Below are positions 43,302-52,656 of a stretch of DNA of 64,000 nucleotides, piece by piece. The notes beneath the pieces were generated by a model. It was not told the origin of the DNA. It ran no database searches and saw only the letters and a list, made by a program, of their open reading frames with translations. The DNA lies in assembly GCA_963753105.1 (NCBI GenBank), contig CAVWBD010000002.1:62001-126000 (forward strand), in the 5' to 3' direction. The first letter of the stretch is position 1. Every line of letters begins with the position of its first letter. Made by a program: the position numbers and the translations under genes. The stretch comes from SZUA-36 sp963753105 (GTDB lineage: Bacteria > Pseudomonadota > Gammaproteobacteria > Xanthomonadales > SZUA-36).

Positions 43302-43952
43302 TCAGGTCTTCATGGAATCGATAAAGGCGTTGGCCTCGTCAATGGCCTTCTGCATCTGTGTAATCAGGGTGGCGGTATCACGCTCGATGCTGTCGAGTTC
43401 GTTACGCAACGCCCCGATCGCCCTGGCATTGAGGTTGTGCTTCAGGAACAGCACCTGGTCCTCGAATGACTCCAGCACCGGGTCCATGCTGCGCTCGGCA
43501 CGGCGCATGCTGGTCATCAACTGCTTGTAACGGCTGCGGGTGTCGTTCAGAAGCGAGGCGCTGGTCCGGCGCAGTTCGGCCTTGGAATACTGATCCAGTT
43601 CCCGCTCCCATTCGGCGAACAGGTCTTCCGCGACATCCTGCACGGCGTCAATGCGCCCGCTGACCTCTTCGGCCTCGGCTACGCTGCGCTCGTACTCGGT
43701 GTTCAGGCGGTCATAGGTCTTTTCCAGGTCACCGCCGTCGAAATTGACCGTGGCACGAAACTGGTCCAGCGCCGAGGCGAACTGCTCGGAGGCATCGCCC
43801 TGCGCGTCACGGGCTTCCTCCACGCGGTCCACCAGGATGTCGCGTTTTTCAATTCCGAAACCTTCCATGGTCTTGTAGTAGGCGCTGGAACAGGCGCCCA
43901 GCAGGGCCAGGCTGAAAACAGCAGCTATAAACCAAATGGATTTTGTCGACAT
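43302..43952 (-). CDS. DUF2959 lipoprotein
   Basis: A 216-residue protein with a lipoprotein signal (IWFIAAVFSLALLGAC, Cys at about 20) behind an AGGAG site. The mature part is almost entirely helical and probably coiled coil, with GFGIEKRDILVDRVEEARDA and LKHNLNARAIGALRNELDSI typical of DUF2959. Function is unknown; an envelope location is expected. Confidence 0.87.
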   Translation of the reverse strand: MSTKSIWFIAAVFSLALLGACSSAYYKTMEGFGIEKRDILVDRVEEARDAQGDASEQFASALDQFRATVNFDGGDLEKTYDRLNTEYERSVAEAEEVSGRIDAVQDVAEDLFAEWERELDQYSKAELRRTSASLLNDTRSRYKQLMTSMRRAERSMDPVLESFEDQVLFLKHNLNARAIGALRNELDSIERDTATLITQMQKAIDEANAFIDSMKT

Positions 43953-44021
43953 GTCACTCTCCTGCCCCGTTTTTCTACTGGGGACACAAACACACCCCGG
44001 GTAATGCAACCGCGGATGCAA

Positions 44022-44522
44022 TTACTCATCAATCTCCGGAATCACCAGCTCCTGGCCGGGAAATATCCTGTCCGGACTATCAAGCAATGGGGTATTGGCC
44101 TCGAATATTTTCATGTATTTTCCACCGCTGCCATACATCTTCTCAGCGATAGCCCACAAGGTATCACCCGACTGCACCGTGTAGGTACGTCCTTTTGTGG
44201 TGACCGCTTCTTCAGCAACGTCCCCGGCATCCGCAACTGCAATTTCCGGCTCAGGTACCGGCTCAGGCACCGGGGCGCCGACGGTCATATTATTCTGAAC
44301 GCTGCTTACATTGGGGATTCCTTCCAGCACTTTGCATATCTGGTCGCACTCGGGTTGGCTGTCAACCTGCCCGGAAACTGCAACAGAGCCATCCTGGTTG
44401 AACGAGAACTTCAGGTTTGAAGGATCAATGCCTGCATCACGTAAAGTGGCACTGGGTCCTTTAACAGACTCAACCTTGCCAGGCTTATTTTTGCCAAACT
44501 TGAATTTATCCATGAAACCCAT
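44022..44522 (-). CDS. BON-LysM protein (Kbp/YgaU-like)
   Basis: A 166-residue protein combining a BON domain (SFNQDGSVAVSGQVDSQPEC and VLEGIPNVSSVQNNM) with a C-terminal LysM domain (TYTVQSGDTLWAIAEKMYGS and IFPGQELVIPE). This is the architecture of Escherichia coli Kbp, a potassium-binding cytoplasmic protein, here with a longer Pro/Glu linker. There is no signal peptide, as in Kbp. ATG 44522 follows GGAGGG at good spacing; a GTG at 44525 is adjacent. Confidence 0.87.
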   Translation of the reverse strand: MGFMDKFKFGKNKPGKVESVKGPSATLRDAGIDPSNLKFSFNQDGSVAVSGQVDSQPECDQICKVLEGIPNVSSVQNNMTVGAPVPEPVPEPEIAVADAGDVAEEAVTTKGRTYTVQSGDTLWAIAEKMYGSGGKYMKIFEANTPLLDSPDRIFPGQELVIPEIDE

Positions 44523-44735
44523 CACTTCACCCTCCGCTTTGATAGTTAATAGTAGAGATCAGTCTAACCTGAAAATTCGTATCCTGCGACCGCCCCCCCT
44601 GATCACGTGACCATCAACAGATTCCGGCCGGGGTGAATTCAAACTCGATGAATTCCTGCTAGACTTGGAAAAGCAGCGCCAACGGATTTTCTTGTTGGTA
44701 TGCTGGCGCATCATACTCAAATGGAGGACATACAA

Positions 44736-44939
44736 ATGAGCATTGCAAGAACAACCGAGATATCCGCATCTTCTAGTAAAGGCTTTGAAGATGCTATTCA
44801 AAAAGGCATCAGGCGATTTTCAAAAACCATCGACAATATCGAGGGCGTCTGGGTCAAGGAACAGAAAGTCAAGGTCAAGGATGGCGAAGTTTCAGAGTAC
44901 CGTGTCGCCATGAAAGTGAGTTTTGTATTAAAGGATTGA
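44736..44939 (+). CDS. Dodecin-family flavin-binding protein
   Basis: A 67-residue protein with the dodecin pattern: ARTTEISASSSKGFEDAIQK, IEGVWVKEQKVKVKDGEV and YRVAMKVSFVL. Dodecins form hollow 12-mers that store flavins. The tryptophan that stacks on flavin is present in GVWVKEQ. It heads a run of small plus-strand genes (yegP-like, DUF937). Confidence 0.9.
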   Translation: MSIARTTEISASSSKGFEDAIQKGIRRFSKTIDNIEGVWVKEQKVKVKDGEVSEYRVAMKVSFVLKD

Positions 44940-44975
44940 AAAACAGCTAATTACTTCTAAAGAGGGAGGACAGAA

Positions 44976-45305
44976 ATGGCAGGTAAATTCGAATGTTATA
45001 AAGACAAGGCTGGTGAATTCCGGTTCAGGCTGAAAGCAGCAAATGGCAATACCATTCTTGCCAGTGAGGGTTACAAATCCAAATCCGGCTGCGCAAATGG
45101 TATCGAATCCGTCAGGAAAAACTGCTCAGATCCGGACCGTTTTGTAAAAACCCAGACTGCGAAAGGTAATTTCCGCTTCAGTTTGACCGCTAAAAACAAG
45201 CAGGTCATTGGAACAGGCCAGAACTACGCATCGGAATCCGGCCGTGATAACGGCATTAAGAGCGTTGCCAAAAACGCCCCGGACGCGGTTGTAGTCGACG
45301 TCTGA
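44976..45305 (+). CDS. YegP-family (UPF0339/DUF1508) protein
   Basis: A 109-residue protein built of two DUF1508 repeats, residues about 4-52 (FECYKDKAGEFRFRLKAANG, YKSKSGCANGIESVRKN) and 54-103 (FVKTQTAKGNFRFSLTAKNK, YASESGRDNGIKSVAKN). Function is unknown. A GAGGGAGGA site precedes the start. Two small hairpins (45314-45327, 45340-45362) follow it and may separate it from the next gene. Confidence 0.9.
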   Translation: MAGKFECYKDKAGEFRFRLKAANGNTILASEGYKSKSGCANGIESVRKNCSDPDRFVKTQTAKGNFRFSLTAKNKQVIGTGQNYASESGRDNGIKSVAKNAPDAVVVDV

Positions 45306-45395
45306 AAGAACCTCGTTTTTTAAACGAACGTGTAGCTGTAGCCACGGTGTTCAACCGTGGCTGCGGCCTCACACAACTCTCAAAAGGATACACAG

Positions 45396-45898
45396 ATGAA
45401 CCTGCTTGAATTACTGGATAACGTTGGCGGAACACAGAGCCTCGGCAAGCTTGCCGGCAATTTGGGAATCGACGCCTCCAAGGCCAACGATCTGGTCGGC
45501 GCGTTAGCACCTTCATTGATGGGTGGAATGAAAAAACAGACGAGCTCGCAAACGCGCTCTCAGGTTTTAAAAACGCCCTGCAGACCGGCAACCATCAACA
45601 ATACCTCGATAACCCGGACCTGATGTCATCGGCAGAAGCGGTAACTGATGGAAATGGCATTCTGGGCCACCTCCTCGGCAGCAAAGACGCCAGCCGGCAA
45701 GTGGCCGCCCAGGCATCTGAATCAACGGGTATTGATGCTGGCCTGATCAAAAAAGCGCTGCCGCTGATCGCGGGACTGGTCATGGGCGCCGTGAGCAAAA
45801 ACAGTGACGCCGGAAATTCTCTTGGCGGATCTATCGGCGACATGCTTGGTGATTTTGGCGTAGATGACGCACTTGACCTGGCCAAGAAATTTTTCTAA
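45396..45898 (+). CDS. DUF937 protein, one frameshift
   Basis: The first frame gives MNLLELLDNVGGTQSLGKLA, GNLGIDASKANDLVGALAPS, LMGGMKK; after an indel in the A-run near 45533 it continues ELANALSGFKNALQTGNHQQ, YLDNPDLMSSAEAVTDGNGI, LGHLLGSKDASRQVAAQAS and LPLIAGLVMGAVSK. The whole, about 167 residues, is a typical DUF937 (YidB-related) protein of unknown function. ATG 45396 has an AAAGGA site. Confidence 0.87.
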
Positions 45899-45901
45899 CG
45901 C

Positions 45902-47302
45902 TCAATCAAACAGTTTGCCGGGATTCATGATATTTGCCGGGTCGAATACGGCCTTGATGCCACGCATGCGTTCGATATCCGCCTCAGAGCGGGTATAGGA
46001 CAAATAGGGTTTTTTCAGCATGCCGATACCGTGTTCGGCCGAGATGCTGCCGCCATGCTCCCGGGTTAGTGCAAACAGTTCGGGGTTGACCTGTTCACAG
46101 GCCTGCTCGAACGCCTCCACCGGCATATTTTCGGGCTTCAGAATATTCATATGCAGGTTGCCATCACCAAAGTGACCCAACCAGACGACTTCAAAATCCG
46201 GGTAGCGTGACTTTACAATTAGGTCCAGTTCATCCAGGTAGGCGGGTACCTCGGAAATCCTCACCGACAGGTCATACAGGTAAGGCGTATACGGCGTCAC
46301 CGCCTCGGCGATCCCTTCCCGGTAGCGCCACAGACTGGCGGCCTGGCTCTCACTCTGGCTGATCACGCCGTCAACGGCCGAACCGGCCTCCAGGCACTGT
46401 TCAAAACAACGCAGGGCCAGGTCCTCGGCGCCGGGTGCTACAGACTCGAATTCGAGCAACACGTAAAACGGCGTATCGGTATCCATTGGCGCTGGCAGCT
46501 CGTGTCCTTGCCGGACGTGGTGCATGGCGGCATCGGAAAAGAACTCGAAAGCGGTCAAAACCAGTGCGTCATTGAACATGCGGAAGATATCCATCGTGGC
46601 TTCGAGACTGGTCACCGCCAACAACATGACCCTTGATGGCAAGGGTGGGTCAGCGAGCTTCAGGGTCGCCTCGACAACCAGGCCAAGGGTGCCCTCGGAG
46701 CCGATAAACAGATGTCTCAAGTCGTAGCCACTGGCGTTTTTGACCAGCCCGTTATTGCACTCAAGCAGTTCACCCCTGCCGTCGATGACTTTCAGACCCA
46801 CCACCCGGTCCCGGGTCAGCCCGTAACGCAAGACACGTATGCCACCGGCGTTGGTCGCAATATTGCCGCCAATCTGCGATGAGCCCTCCGAGGCAAAGCT
46901 GACCGGGTAATAAAGACCCCGCTCGGCAGCGTATTCCTGGATGGCCTGGGTGACCACACCCGGCTCGACGGTCAGCGTACGGTCCACTGCGTTGAAGTCC
47001 AGGATTTTCCGCATCCGGTCAAAGGAAACCACAACCTCGCCGTTATCCGCCACCGCACCGGCGCTTAAGCCCGTGCGCCCCCCGGATGGCACCAGCGCTA
47101 TCCGGTGCTGAAAGGCCACGGCCACCACTTGGCTGGCTTCATCGATCGTGCGTGGAAACACGACGGCCGCTGCATCTGGTGTGCGATACCGTGTCCAGTC
47201 GCAGCCGTGGCTTTCCAGCACTGCCGGCTCGGTAGAAACCTCGAGCGCCGGTGCTTGTGTTTTGAGTATTTCTACCCAGTTGCTTTTCCGTTCCATTGTC
47301 AT
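45902..47302 (-). CDS. FAD-binding oxidoreductase, probably D-2-hydroxyglutarate dehydrogenase
   Basis: A 466-residue FAD_binding_4 protein. The FAD region is VPSGGRTGLSAGAVADNGEV and SQIGGNIATNAGGIRVLRYG; the C-terminal oxidase domain has WLGHFGDGNLHMNI (metal-binding His) and EHGGSISAEHGIGMLKKPYL. These fit the D-2-hydroxyglutarate/D-lactate dehydrogenase group. SerA, encoded about 3 kb away, can make D-2-hydroxyglutarate as a by-product, and the two enzymes are neighbours in Pseudomonas, which favours the first activity. Glycolate oxidase GlcD is the main alternative. Confidence 0.85.
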   Translation of the reverse strand: MTMERKSNWVEILKTQAPALEVSTEPAVLESHGCDWTRYRTPDAAAVVFPRTIDEASQVVAVAFQHRIALVPSGGRTGLSAGAVADNGEVVVSFDRMRKILDFNAVDRTLTVEPGVVTQAIQEYAAERGLYYPVSFASEGSSQIGGNIATNAGGIRVLRYGLTRDRVVGLKVIDGRGELLECNNGLVKNASGYDLRHLFIGSEGTLGLVVEATLKLADPPLPSRVMLLAVTSLEATMDIFRMFNDALVLTAFEFFSDAAMHHVRQGHELPAPMDTDTPFYVLLEFESVAPGAEDLALRCFEQCLEAGSAVDGVISQSESQAASLWRYREGIAEAVTPYTPYLYDLSVRISEVPAYLDELDLIVKSRYPDFEVVWLGHFGDGNLHMNILKPENMPVEAFEQACEQVNPELFALTREHGGSISAEHGIGMLKKPYLSYTRSEADIERMRGIKAVFDPANIMNPGKLFD

Positions 47303-47394
47303 ATTAACTGCTCGCTGATCCTGCGTTATAGCATTGACACTACACTAACCTATAATGGAACCCGCCTAAACAGAGATTAGAGGGGACTTATCTG

Positions 47395-48459
47395 ATGCCA
47401 ATCCGTCCACGATCAGTCATGTTCAGTGTGCTGGTGAGTATTTTCCTGGCGACCCCATTATCAACTTTGGGTGAGGATAAGAAACCACCCAAGCTGTTCG
47501 AAGACAACAGCGAAATGCAGGTAACGCTCGCGGGTCCCTGGCGCCGCATCAAGAAGAACATCAAGGAAGACAACCTCTATCCTGCAAAATTAACCTACAC
47601 GGCTGCCGATGGCGGGCAACAAACCCTTGACGTGGAGGTTGCTCCCCGCGGCATAACCCGTCGTCTGCGTGTTTGTGACTTCCCGCCCCTGAAAGTCCAC
47701 TTTGACAAGGAACAGACAAAAGGCACGGAGTTTCGCGGCAACAAGTCGTTAAAGCTGGTTACTTACTGTGATACCAACAGCAAGTACCAACAGTACTACG
47801 TAAAGGAATTTCTCGCCTACCGCATCTACAACCTGGTCACGGACTACAGTTTCAGGGTCAGGCCGATGATGATCGAATACAAGGACAGCGAAAGGGATGA
47901 CGATACGCTGCGCCGTTTCAGCTTCATGATCGAAGACCTCGATGAAGTTGCAGATCGCAACGATCTTGAGAAGTTGTCGGTTGTGGAGATATCTCACGTA
48001 CACCTGGATTCCGCCGAGGTCAGCAAGTTTTCCCTGTTCCAGTTCCTCATCGGGAATCTGGACTGGTCCGCTATTGACGGGCCCGGTGACGAAGACTGCT
48101 GCCATAACTCCAAGCTGATCGGCAAAGACAACGAGACGATTCCCAAGTACGGCATCCCGTATGACTTTGATGCAACCGGACTGGTTGATGCACATTACGC
48201 TGCACCGCCTGAGGGGCTAAACGTGCGTACCATCCGCCAGAGGCTGTACCGCGGTTTCTGTTTTGCCAACGACCAGTTGCCGCAGGCCATGGCGCTGTTC
48301 AATGAAAAAAAACCGGAAATCCTGGCGCTGTTTGAAAACGACCCGCACCTGAACGACAAAACACGCAAGAAAGCCATCAAGTACGTCGAAGATTTTTACA
48401 AAATCATCAACGACCCGAAACAGTTCGAGAAGCAGATTAGCGGCAAGTGCCGGGGATAG
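47395..48459 (+). CDS. Secreted protein resembling CotH-like kinases
   Basis: A 354-residue protein with a signal peptide (SVMFSVLVSIFLATPLSTLG). The pattern RGITRRLRVCDFPPLKVHFD, VKEFLAYRIYNLVTDYSFRV, FSFMIEDLDEVADR, FSLFQFLIGNLDWS, HNSKLIG and IPYDFDATGLVDA recalls CotH kinases (an N-x-D catalytic region and a later DFD). I cannot confirm the family. A DUF4956 gene lies nearby (49673-50329), and CotH and DUF4956 genes often occur together. Its last 23 bases overlap the convergent phosphatase gene. Confidence 0.6.
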   Translation: MPIRPRSVMFSVLVSIFLATPLSTLGEDKKPPKLFEDNSEMQVTLAGPWRRIKKNIKEDNLYPAKLTYTAADGGQQTLDVEVAPRGITRRLRVCDFPPLKVHFDKEQTKGTEFRGNKSLKLVTYCDTNSKYQQYYVKEFLAYRIYNLVTDYSFRVRPMMIEYKDSERDDDTLRRFSFMIEDLDEVADRNDLEKLSVVEISHVHLDSAEVSKFSLFQFLIGNLDWSAIDGPGDEDCCHNSKLIGKDNETIPKYGIPYDFDATGLVDAHYAAPPEGLNVRTIRQRLYRGFCFANDQLPQAMALFNEKKPEILALFENDPHLNDKTRKKAIKYVEDFYKIINDPKQFEKQISGKCRG

Positions 48460-49645
48460 CCTCGGCAACGGCACCCGTGACATCAGCGGTTTGTTCCGCA
48501 ACATCGCGGTCCGCGTTTTCACCGGTTTGTTCAGCCGTCGGTACAAATATGCCGACCAGGCGAGCTTTGGGGTCGGCCTCGGTTACAGCCCGCAGATAGT
48601 CCATCCGTTCACTGTTCCTGGCTGGAAGTGGAATTCTCTTGTCACCATAAATCGCCGTTGTCTGCCCGGCGGTCAACTCCAGTATCCCGATATGCGAACC
48701 GTAATGCGCCGCGATCCCGGTATCGTTGGCCACCACGCGTCCGTCGAATCGCGGCCAGACCATGCCGCCGGTGGGCGTATGGCCGATCACGACACGCCGG
48801 GCCCCGTAGCGCTCGAGAATATTGCCCAGGGTCTGGCTGAAAACACCCTCTTCATCCTCGGTAGCCATGCCGCGGTACCACAACGGCCCCAGGGGATCCG
48901 TTACGATGGACTCGATGGCCGGATCAAAACTTTCCAGCCCTTCGATGACCTGTTCCGTCAGTGATTGCAGGCTGAACCCGCAGTACTTGGCGCTGATACC
49001 ACCGTGCAGGAATATCGTGTCGTTGAGCTGGACCGCCACCTGGTTACCCTCGACCCAGGTACCATAATCACCGGCCAGCGACCAGGCCTGCCGGTGCTCG
49101 ACCCAGCCCAATGGCACCTGCTGCTCCCATTGCTGGCGGTAGGCATCGAGATCGAGCGTCTCGAACTCCGGCGTATTGGCCTTCATCCACCCCAGCTGGG
49201 CTTGCCACTGCATTTCCTGCACACGGTCTGAATTGCGCGTGGTGAAAGCCTGGTACTCACCCGTGTGTACATAGCGCAGGTCACCGGTGACATTCATGGC
49301 CTCGTGGTTGCCGATCAGCAGGTGGACGTAACCACCCTTGCGTTTTGCCTGCCTGGACAGTTTTACCAGGTGATCGATAATCTTGCGGCTGTCGGGGCCA
49401 CGGTCGGTGACATCCCCGGTCTGCACCAGGTGGGTTTCCCCGCCGCTCCACTTGTCCTTTTTGTCCAGCAGACCAGCAGAACGCATAACCCTGATGTATT
49501 GCTCGTAGTCGCCGTGCAGGTCACCGATCGCCACGATGCGCTCGATGCCGGTCCAGTGGTAATCGTCCACCTTGACCGCTTCCGCCGCGGCCGAACCGCT
49601 AACGATCAATAATAAAAATACAAGAAGTAAGGAGTATCTGTTCAT
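48437..49645 (-). CDS. Calcineurin-like metallophosphatase (Shewanella-like PPP type), secreted
   Basis: A 402-residue protein with a signal peptide (LLLVFLLLIVSGSAAAEA). The PPP motifs are all present: IGDLHGDYEQ, GDVTDRGPDSR, IGNHEAMN, LHGGIS and VIGHTPTGGMVWPRFDGRV. The order and spacing match bacterial Shewanella-like protein phosphatases. Periplasmic location is inferred from the signal. Close to, and perhaps cotranscribed with, the DUF4956 gene (27 bases apart). Confidence 0.87.
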   Translation of the reverse strand: MNRYSLLLVFLLLIVSGSAAAEAVKVDDYHWTGIERIVAIGDLHGDYEQYIRVMRSAGLLDKKDKWSGGETHLVQTGDVTDRGPDSRKIIDHLVKLSRQAKRKGGYVHLLIGNHEAMNVTGDLRYVHTGEYQAFTTRNSDRVQEMQWQAQLGWMKANTPEFETLDLDAYRQQWEQQVPLGWVEHRQAWSLAGDYGTWVEGNQVAVQLNDTIFLHGGISAKYCGFSLQSLTEQVIEGLESFDPAIESIVTDPLGPLWYRGMATEDEEGVFSQTLGNILERYGARRVVIGHTPTGGMVWPRFDGRVVANDTGIAAHYGSHIGILELTAGQTTAIYGDKRIPLPARNSERMDYLRAVTEADPKARLVGIFVPTAEQTGENADRDVAEQTADVTGAVAEAIPGTCR

Positions 49646-49672
49646 CTGGACTCGTGACCCGCTTGCTGTGTC

Positions 49673-50329
49673 TTATTCAAAAATGCCCTTGTCTTTTTGC
49701 TGGGCCTTTTGCCGTTCCTTTTCACGTGGGCTCTGGCGCATATAGGTTTTTGAATCATCGTAACCGCCATAGTTCAATTCCCACAGGATCAGGAAGGTGT
49801 AGTTAAAAATGGCGGACATCACGGCCGCCACCAGCAACATGCCGATACCGCAGGACAGACCAACCCCGACCGCCAGGAATATGAACAGGGAATCCGCCGT
49901 GCTCTTGAGTGCATATCGATACCGCACACCGGCCACGACGCCGGCCAGGCTGAAGGCCATCGCCAACGAGTTGTGCACGATCAAAACGATACCGGTTACC
50001 GCGATCGGCAAAATCAGGATGGTCTCCAGCAACGACTGATCCATCTTGGCTTTGCTGCGTATCGCCCTGTAGGTCCAGGAGACCGGCACCATCAAGGCCA
50101 CGGCCCCGACGATTGCGAAAACCAGCCACAACAACCCGCCGACCTCGTCGGTCACATTTGAGGCATGAATGACGATCCCGCCAATCTCGCTGGTGTCCCC
50201 CTGGTTGAACAGTGTTTCCACGACACCCAGTGGCAGGTAACGATGCAGGTCGGGTACCAGCTGGTACCCACCCCAGATCAAAAACGCCAGGGTTCCGTAA
50301 AACACGTTCAATCTCAGAAACAGTCTCAT
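49673..50329 (-). CDS. DUF4956 membrane protein
   Basis: A 218-residue protein with four or more membrane segments (LNVFYGTLAFLIWGGYQL, LLWLVFAIVGAVALMVPVSW, ILILPIAVTGIVLIVHNSLA, FIFLAVGVGLSCGIGMLLV) and the conserved SLAGVVAGVRYRYALKSTAD segment of DUF4956. Family members co-occur with CotH and VTC polyphosphate-polymerase genes; no VTC gene is visible here. Function is unknown. Confidence 0.85.
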   Translation of the reverse strand: MRLFLRLNVFYGTLAFLIWGGYQLVPDLHRYLPLGVVETLFNQGDTSEIGGIVIHASNVTDEVGGLLWLVFAIVGAVALMVPVSWTYRAIRSKAKMDQSLLETILILPIAVTGIVLIVHNSLAMAFSLAGVVAGVRYRYALKSTADSLFIFLAVGVGLSCGIGMLLVAAVMSAIFNYTFLILWELNYGGYDDSKTYMRQSPREKERQKAQQKDKGIFE

Positions 50330-50435
50330 ATATTTCCCTCAGCCCGGTCCTGCCGGTTCCTGTTATATCACCCTGTGTCGGACATTGTCCCGTGGGGTGA
50401 TCGTTCTCTGTGCCCGGCAATCTCCGCGTACCCGC

Positions 50436-51614
50436 CTATGCAGGTGTCAGCAGCCTGGCCCTGATGACGTGCTCGGTGCCACGAATCGCACTCATGACAC
50501 CCGGTTCGGGTTTGTTTTCAACGTCAATGATACTGTAGGCGAAGTCACCACGGCTCAGGTTTACCATGTCGATCACGTTGATGTCATGGTCGGCCAGTAT
50601 CGTCAAAGCGTGTCCAAGTACCCGGGGTACATTCTCATTACAGAACGTGATGCGGTAGCCGCCATCACGAATCATCTGTGTATCAGGATAGTTCACTGAG
50701 TTACGAATGTTTCCATTTTCGAGAAAATCCATCAACTCATCGGCCGCCATCACGGCGCAGTTCTCCTCGGCCTCGCGGGTGCTGGCGCCGATATGCGGCA
50801 ACAACAAGGTATCCTTGCGTCCCAGCAATTCAGGATGCGGGAAATCACTGATATAGCCGGCCAGCTTGCCACTGTCGAGAGCTGCGATCACATCCGGCAG
50901 GTCAACGATTTCAGCACGGGCAAAATTGAGCAACCGCATGCCCGGCTTGCAACGCCCGAGCACTTCCGCGTTGATCAGACCCTTGGTCTGCTCGATAACC
51001 GGTATGTGAAGGGTCAGGAAATCCGACGTGGCCACCAATGCCTGCAGGCTGTCCACCTTCTGCACGCGGCTGGACAAACGCCACGCGGCCTCGATCGAAA
51101 TGGCCGGGTCATAACCGGCCACTTTCATACCCAGTTCCAGCGCCATGTTGGCAACGATCGCGCCAATGGCGCCGAGACCCACCACACCGAGCGTCAGGCC
51201 GGCAAGTTCCGAGCCTGCAAAGTTCTTCTTGTTCGCTTCCAGCAAACGGTGCATCTCCGCGCTGTCGTCAACCCCATCCAGCGTTTGCACGTAATTCATG
51301 GCATCGAAAATATTCCTCGAACCGAGCAACAGGGCAGCCGCTACCAGTTCCTTCACCGCGTTGGCGTTAGCGCCCGGGGTATTGAACACCACGATCCCGC
51401 GCCGGGCAAAATCTTCAACGGGTATATTGTTGACGCCCGCACCCGCCCGCGCCACGGCGAGCACGCTGTCATCGATGGGCTCGTCATGCAGCTTGTGGCT
51501 GCGCAACAGCAGGGCGTCGACCACGGACAGGTCCGGACCAACCTGGTAGCTATTAGTTGGAAATTGTTCCAGGCCTTTTGCAGCCAGGTTGTTGAATGTT
51601 CGGATCTTATACAT
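50436..51614 (-). CDS. serA: D-3-phosphoglycerate dehydrogenase
   Basis: A 392-residue NAD-dependent dehydrogenase for the first step of serine synthesis. The substrate-binding region (RAGAGVNNIPVEDFARRGIV), Rossmann motif LGVVGLGAIGAIVANMA, active-site Arg (LLNFARAEIVDLP) and His (LLPHIGAST) are present. A C-terminal ACT domain (NVPRVLGHALTILADHDINV) implies amino-acid feedback control. It is the shorter SerA form without the extra intervening domain. Confidence 0.95.
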   Translation of the reverse strand: MYKIRTFNNLAAKGLEQFPTNSYQVGPDLSVVDALLLRSHKLHDEPIDDSVLAVARAGAGVNNIPVEDFARRGIVVFNTPGANANAVKELVAAALLLGSRNIFDAMNYVQTLDGVDDSAEMHRLLEANKKNFAGSELAGLTLGVVGLGAIGAIVANMALELGMKVAGYDPAISIEAAWRLSSRVQKVDSLQALVATSDFLTLHIPVIEQTKGLINAEVLGRCKPGMRLLNFARAEIVDLPDVIAALDSGKLAGYISDFPHPELLGRKDTLLLPHIGASTREAEENCAVMAADELMDFLENGNIRNSVNYPDTQMIRDGGYRITFCNENVPRVLGHALTILADHDINVIDMVNLSRGDFAYSIIDVENKPEPGVMSAIRGTEHVIRARLLTPA

Positions 51615-51774
51615 GCTCGGCCTTCCCCAGGTGGTGAACTTGATGTCTTGATCATCAAATTGTACTGCAATCCGTCAGCAAAATATTTGCAATATTTTTC
51701 TGCCCAGGTAGGTCTTAGGCTGTATTGTATCGACAGGCCTGTTATAACATCCAAGCCATTTTTGGAGAACACCG

Positions 51775-52449
51775 ATGAAACTCTGCACATTTGTAAAATC
51801 AAGCTTTATTCCTTTACTGCTGGCTGCGGGCAGCCTGCAGGCTGCAGCCGACAAGTTGCCCGAGGTCACCGTTGATGGCCTGCATCATCTCAGCGATACC
51901 GAATTGGCCATCGTCTATGCTCAACCGGGCGCTGATCTTAGCCAGTACAAAAGGGTTTACCTGGTCGATACCTTGGTCGCTTTCAAGAAAAACTGGCAAC
52001 GCGATCAGAACAGATCCCGTACCCAGAGGATCAGTTCGTCTGAAATGGAGAAGATCAAGACCGAACTGGCTGATTTGTTCAGGGAAGTTTTTACCACGAC
52101 CCTGGAAGAAGGCGGTTATGAACTGGTCACCGAACGTGGAGAGGACGTGCTGATCGTCAAACCGGCCATCATCAACCTCGACGTAACAGCACCGGATACG
52201 ATGACAGCGGGCAATTCACGTTCCTATGCGGAGTCGGCCGGGGAAATGACCCTGTACGTGGAGCTCTATGATTCAGTCACCGATGACCTGATCGCCAAGG
52301 CGCTGGATCGCAAACGTGACCGGGAGACCGGCTACTTCCAGTGGCAGAACCGGGTGACCAACCGGGCCGCAGCCAACCGCATCCTCAAGGAGTGGGCCAA
52401 GGTGCTGAAAGAAGGGCTGGACGAAGCCAGGGGCATTAGCGCTGACTGA
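51775..52449 (+). CDS. DUF3313 secreted protein
   Basis: A 224-residue protein with a signal peptide (FIPLLLAAGSLQAAADKLP). The DUF3313 pattern is recognisable: LAIVYAQPGADLSQYKRVYL, VFTTTLEEGGYELVTERGED, IVKPAIINLDVTAPD and AGEMTLYVELYDSVTDDLIA. Family members are predicted envelope lipoproteins; here no lipobox Cys is seen, so it is probably periplasmic. Function is unknown. Confidence 0.82.
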   Translation: MKLCTFVKSSFIPLLLAAGSLQAAADKLPEVTVDGLHHLSDTELAIVYAQPGADLSQYKRVYLVDTLVAFKKNWQRDQNRSRTQRISSSEMEKIKTELADLFREVFTTTLEEGGYELVTERGEDVLIVKPAIINLDVTAPDTMTAGNSRSYAESAGEMTLYVELYDSVTDDLIAKALDRKRDRETGYFQWQNRVTNRAAANRILKEWAKVLKEGLDEARGISAD

Positions 52450-52656
52450 ATCATCGCGGGCAGCGAAGCGCCAGAAATACGCCCCTGGAATAGGGGCTTG
52501 GCGACTTTTTGCTATGCATGTCCTGCGCGATTTGCTATAAGGATTCTCCTGCCTGGCAGCAGGCCTTGTTTGGGCGTGGGTAGAAAAGGTGTCAAATCTT
52601 TGAGAAAACCCGCATGCTGGTCCTGAAACGGCCGTATACGATGGTGCATATGCCTG

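Noticed and set aside
52450..52656. A riboswitch-like leader before speA
   Set aside because: There are small hairpins (GCCCC/GGGGC, CTGCC/GGCAG) but no match to a known riboswitch consensus and no conserved core I can point to.
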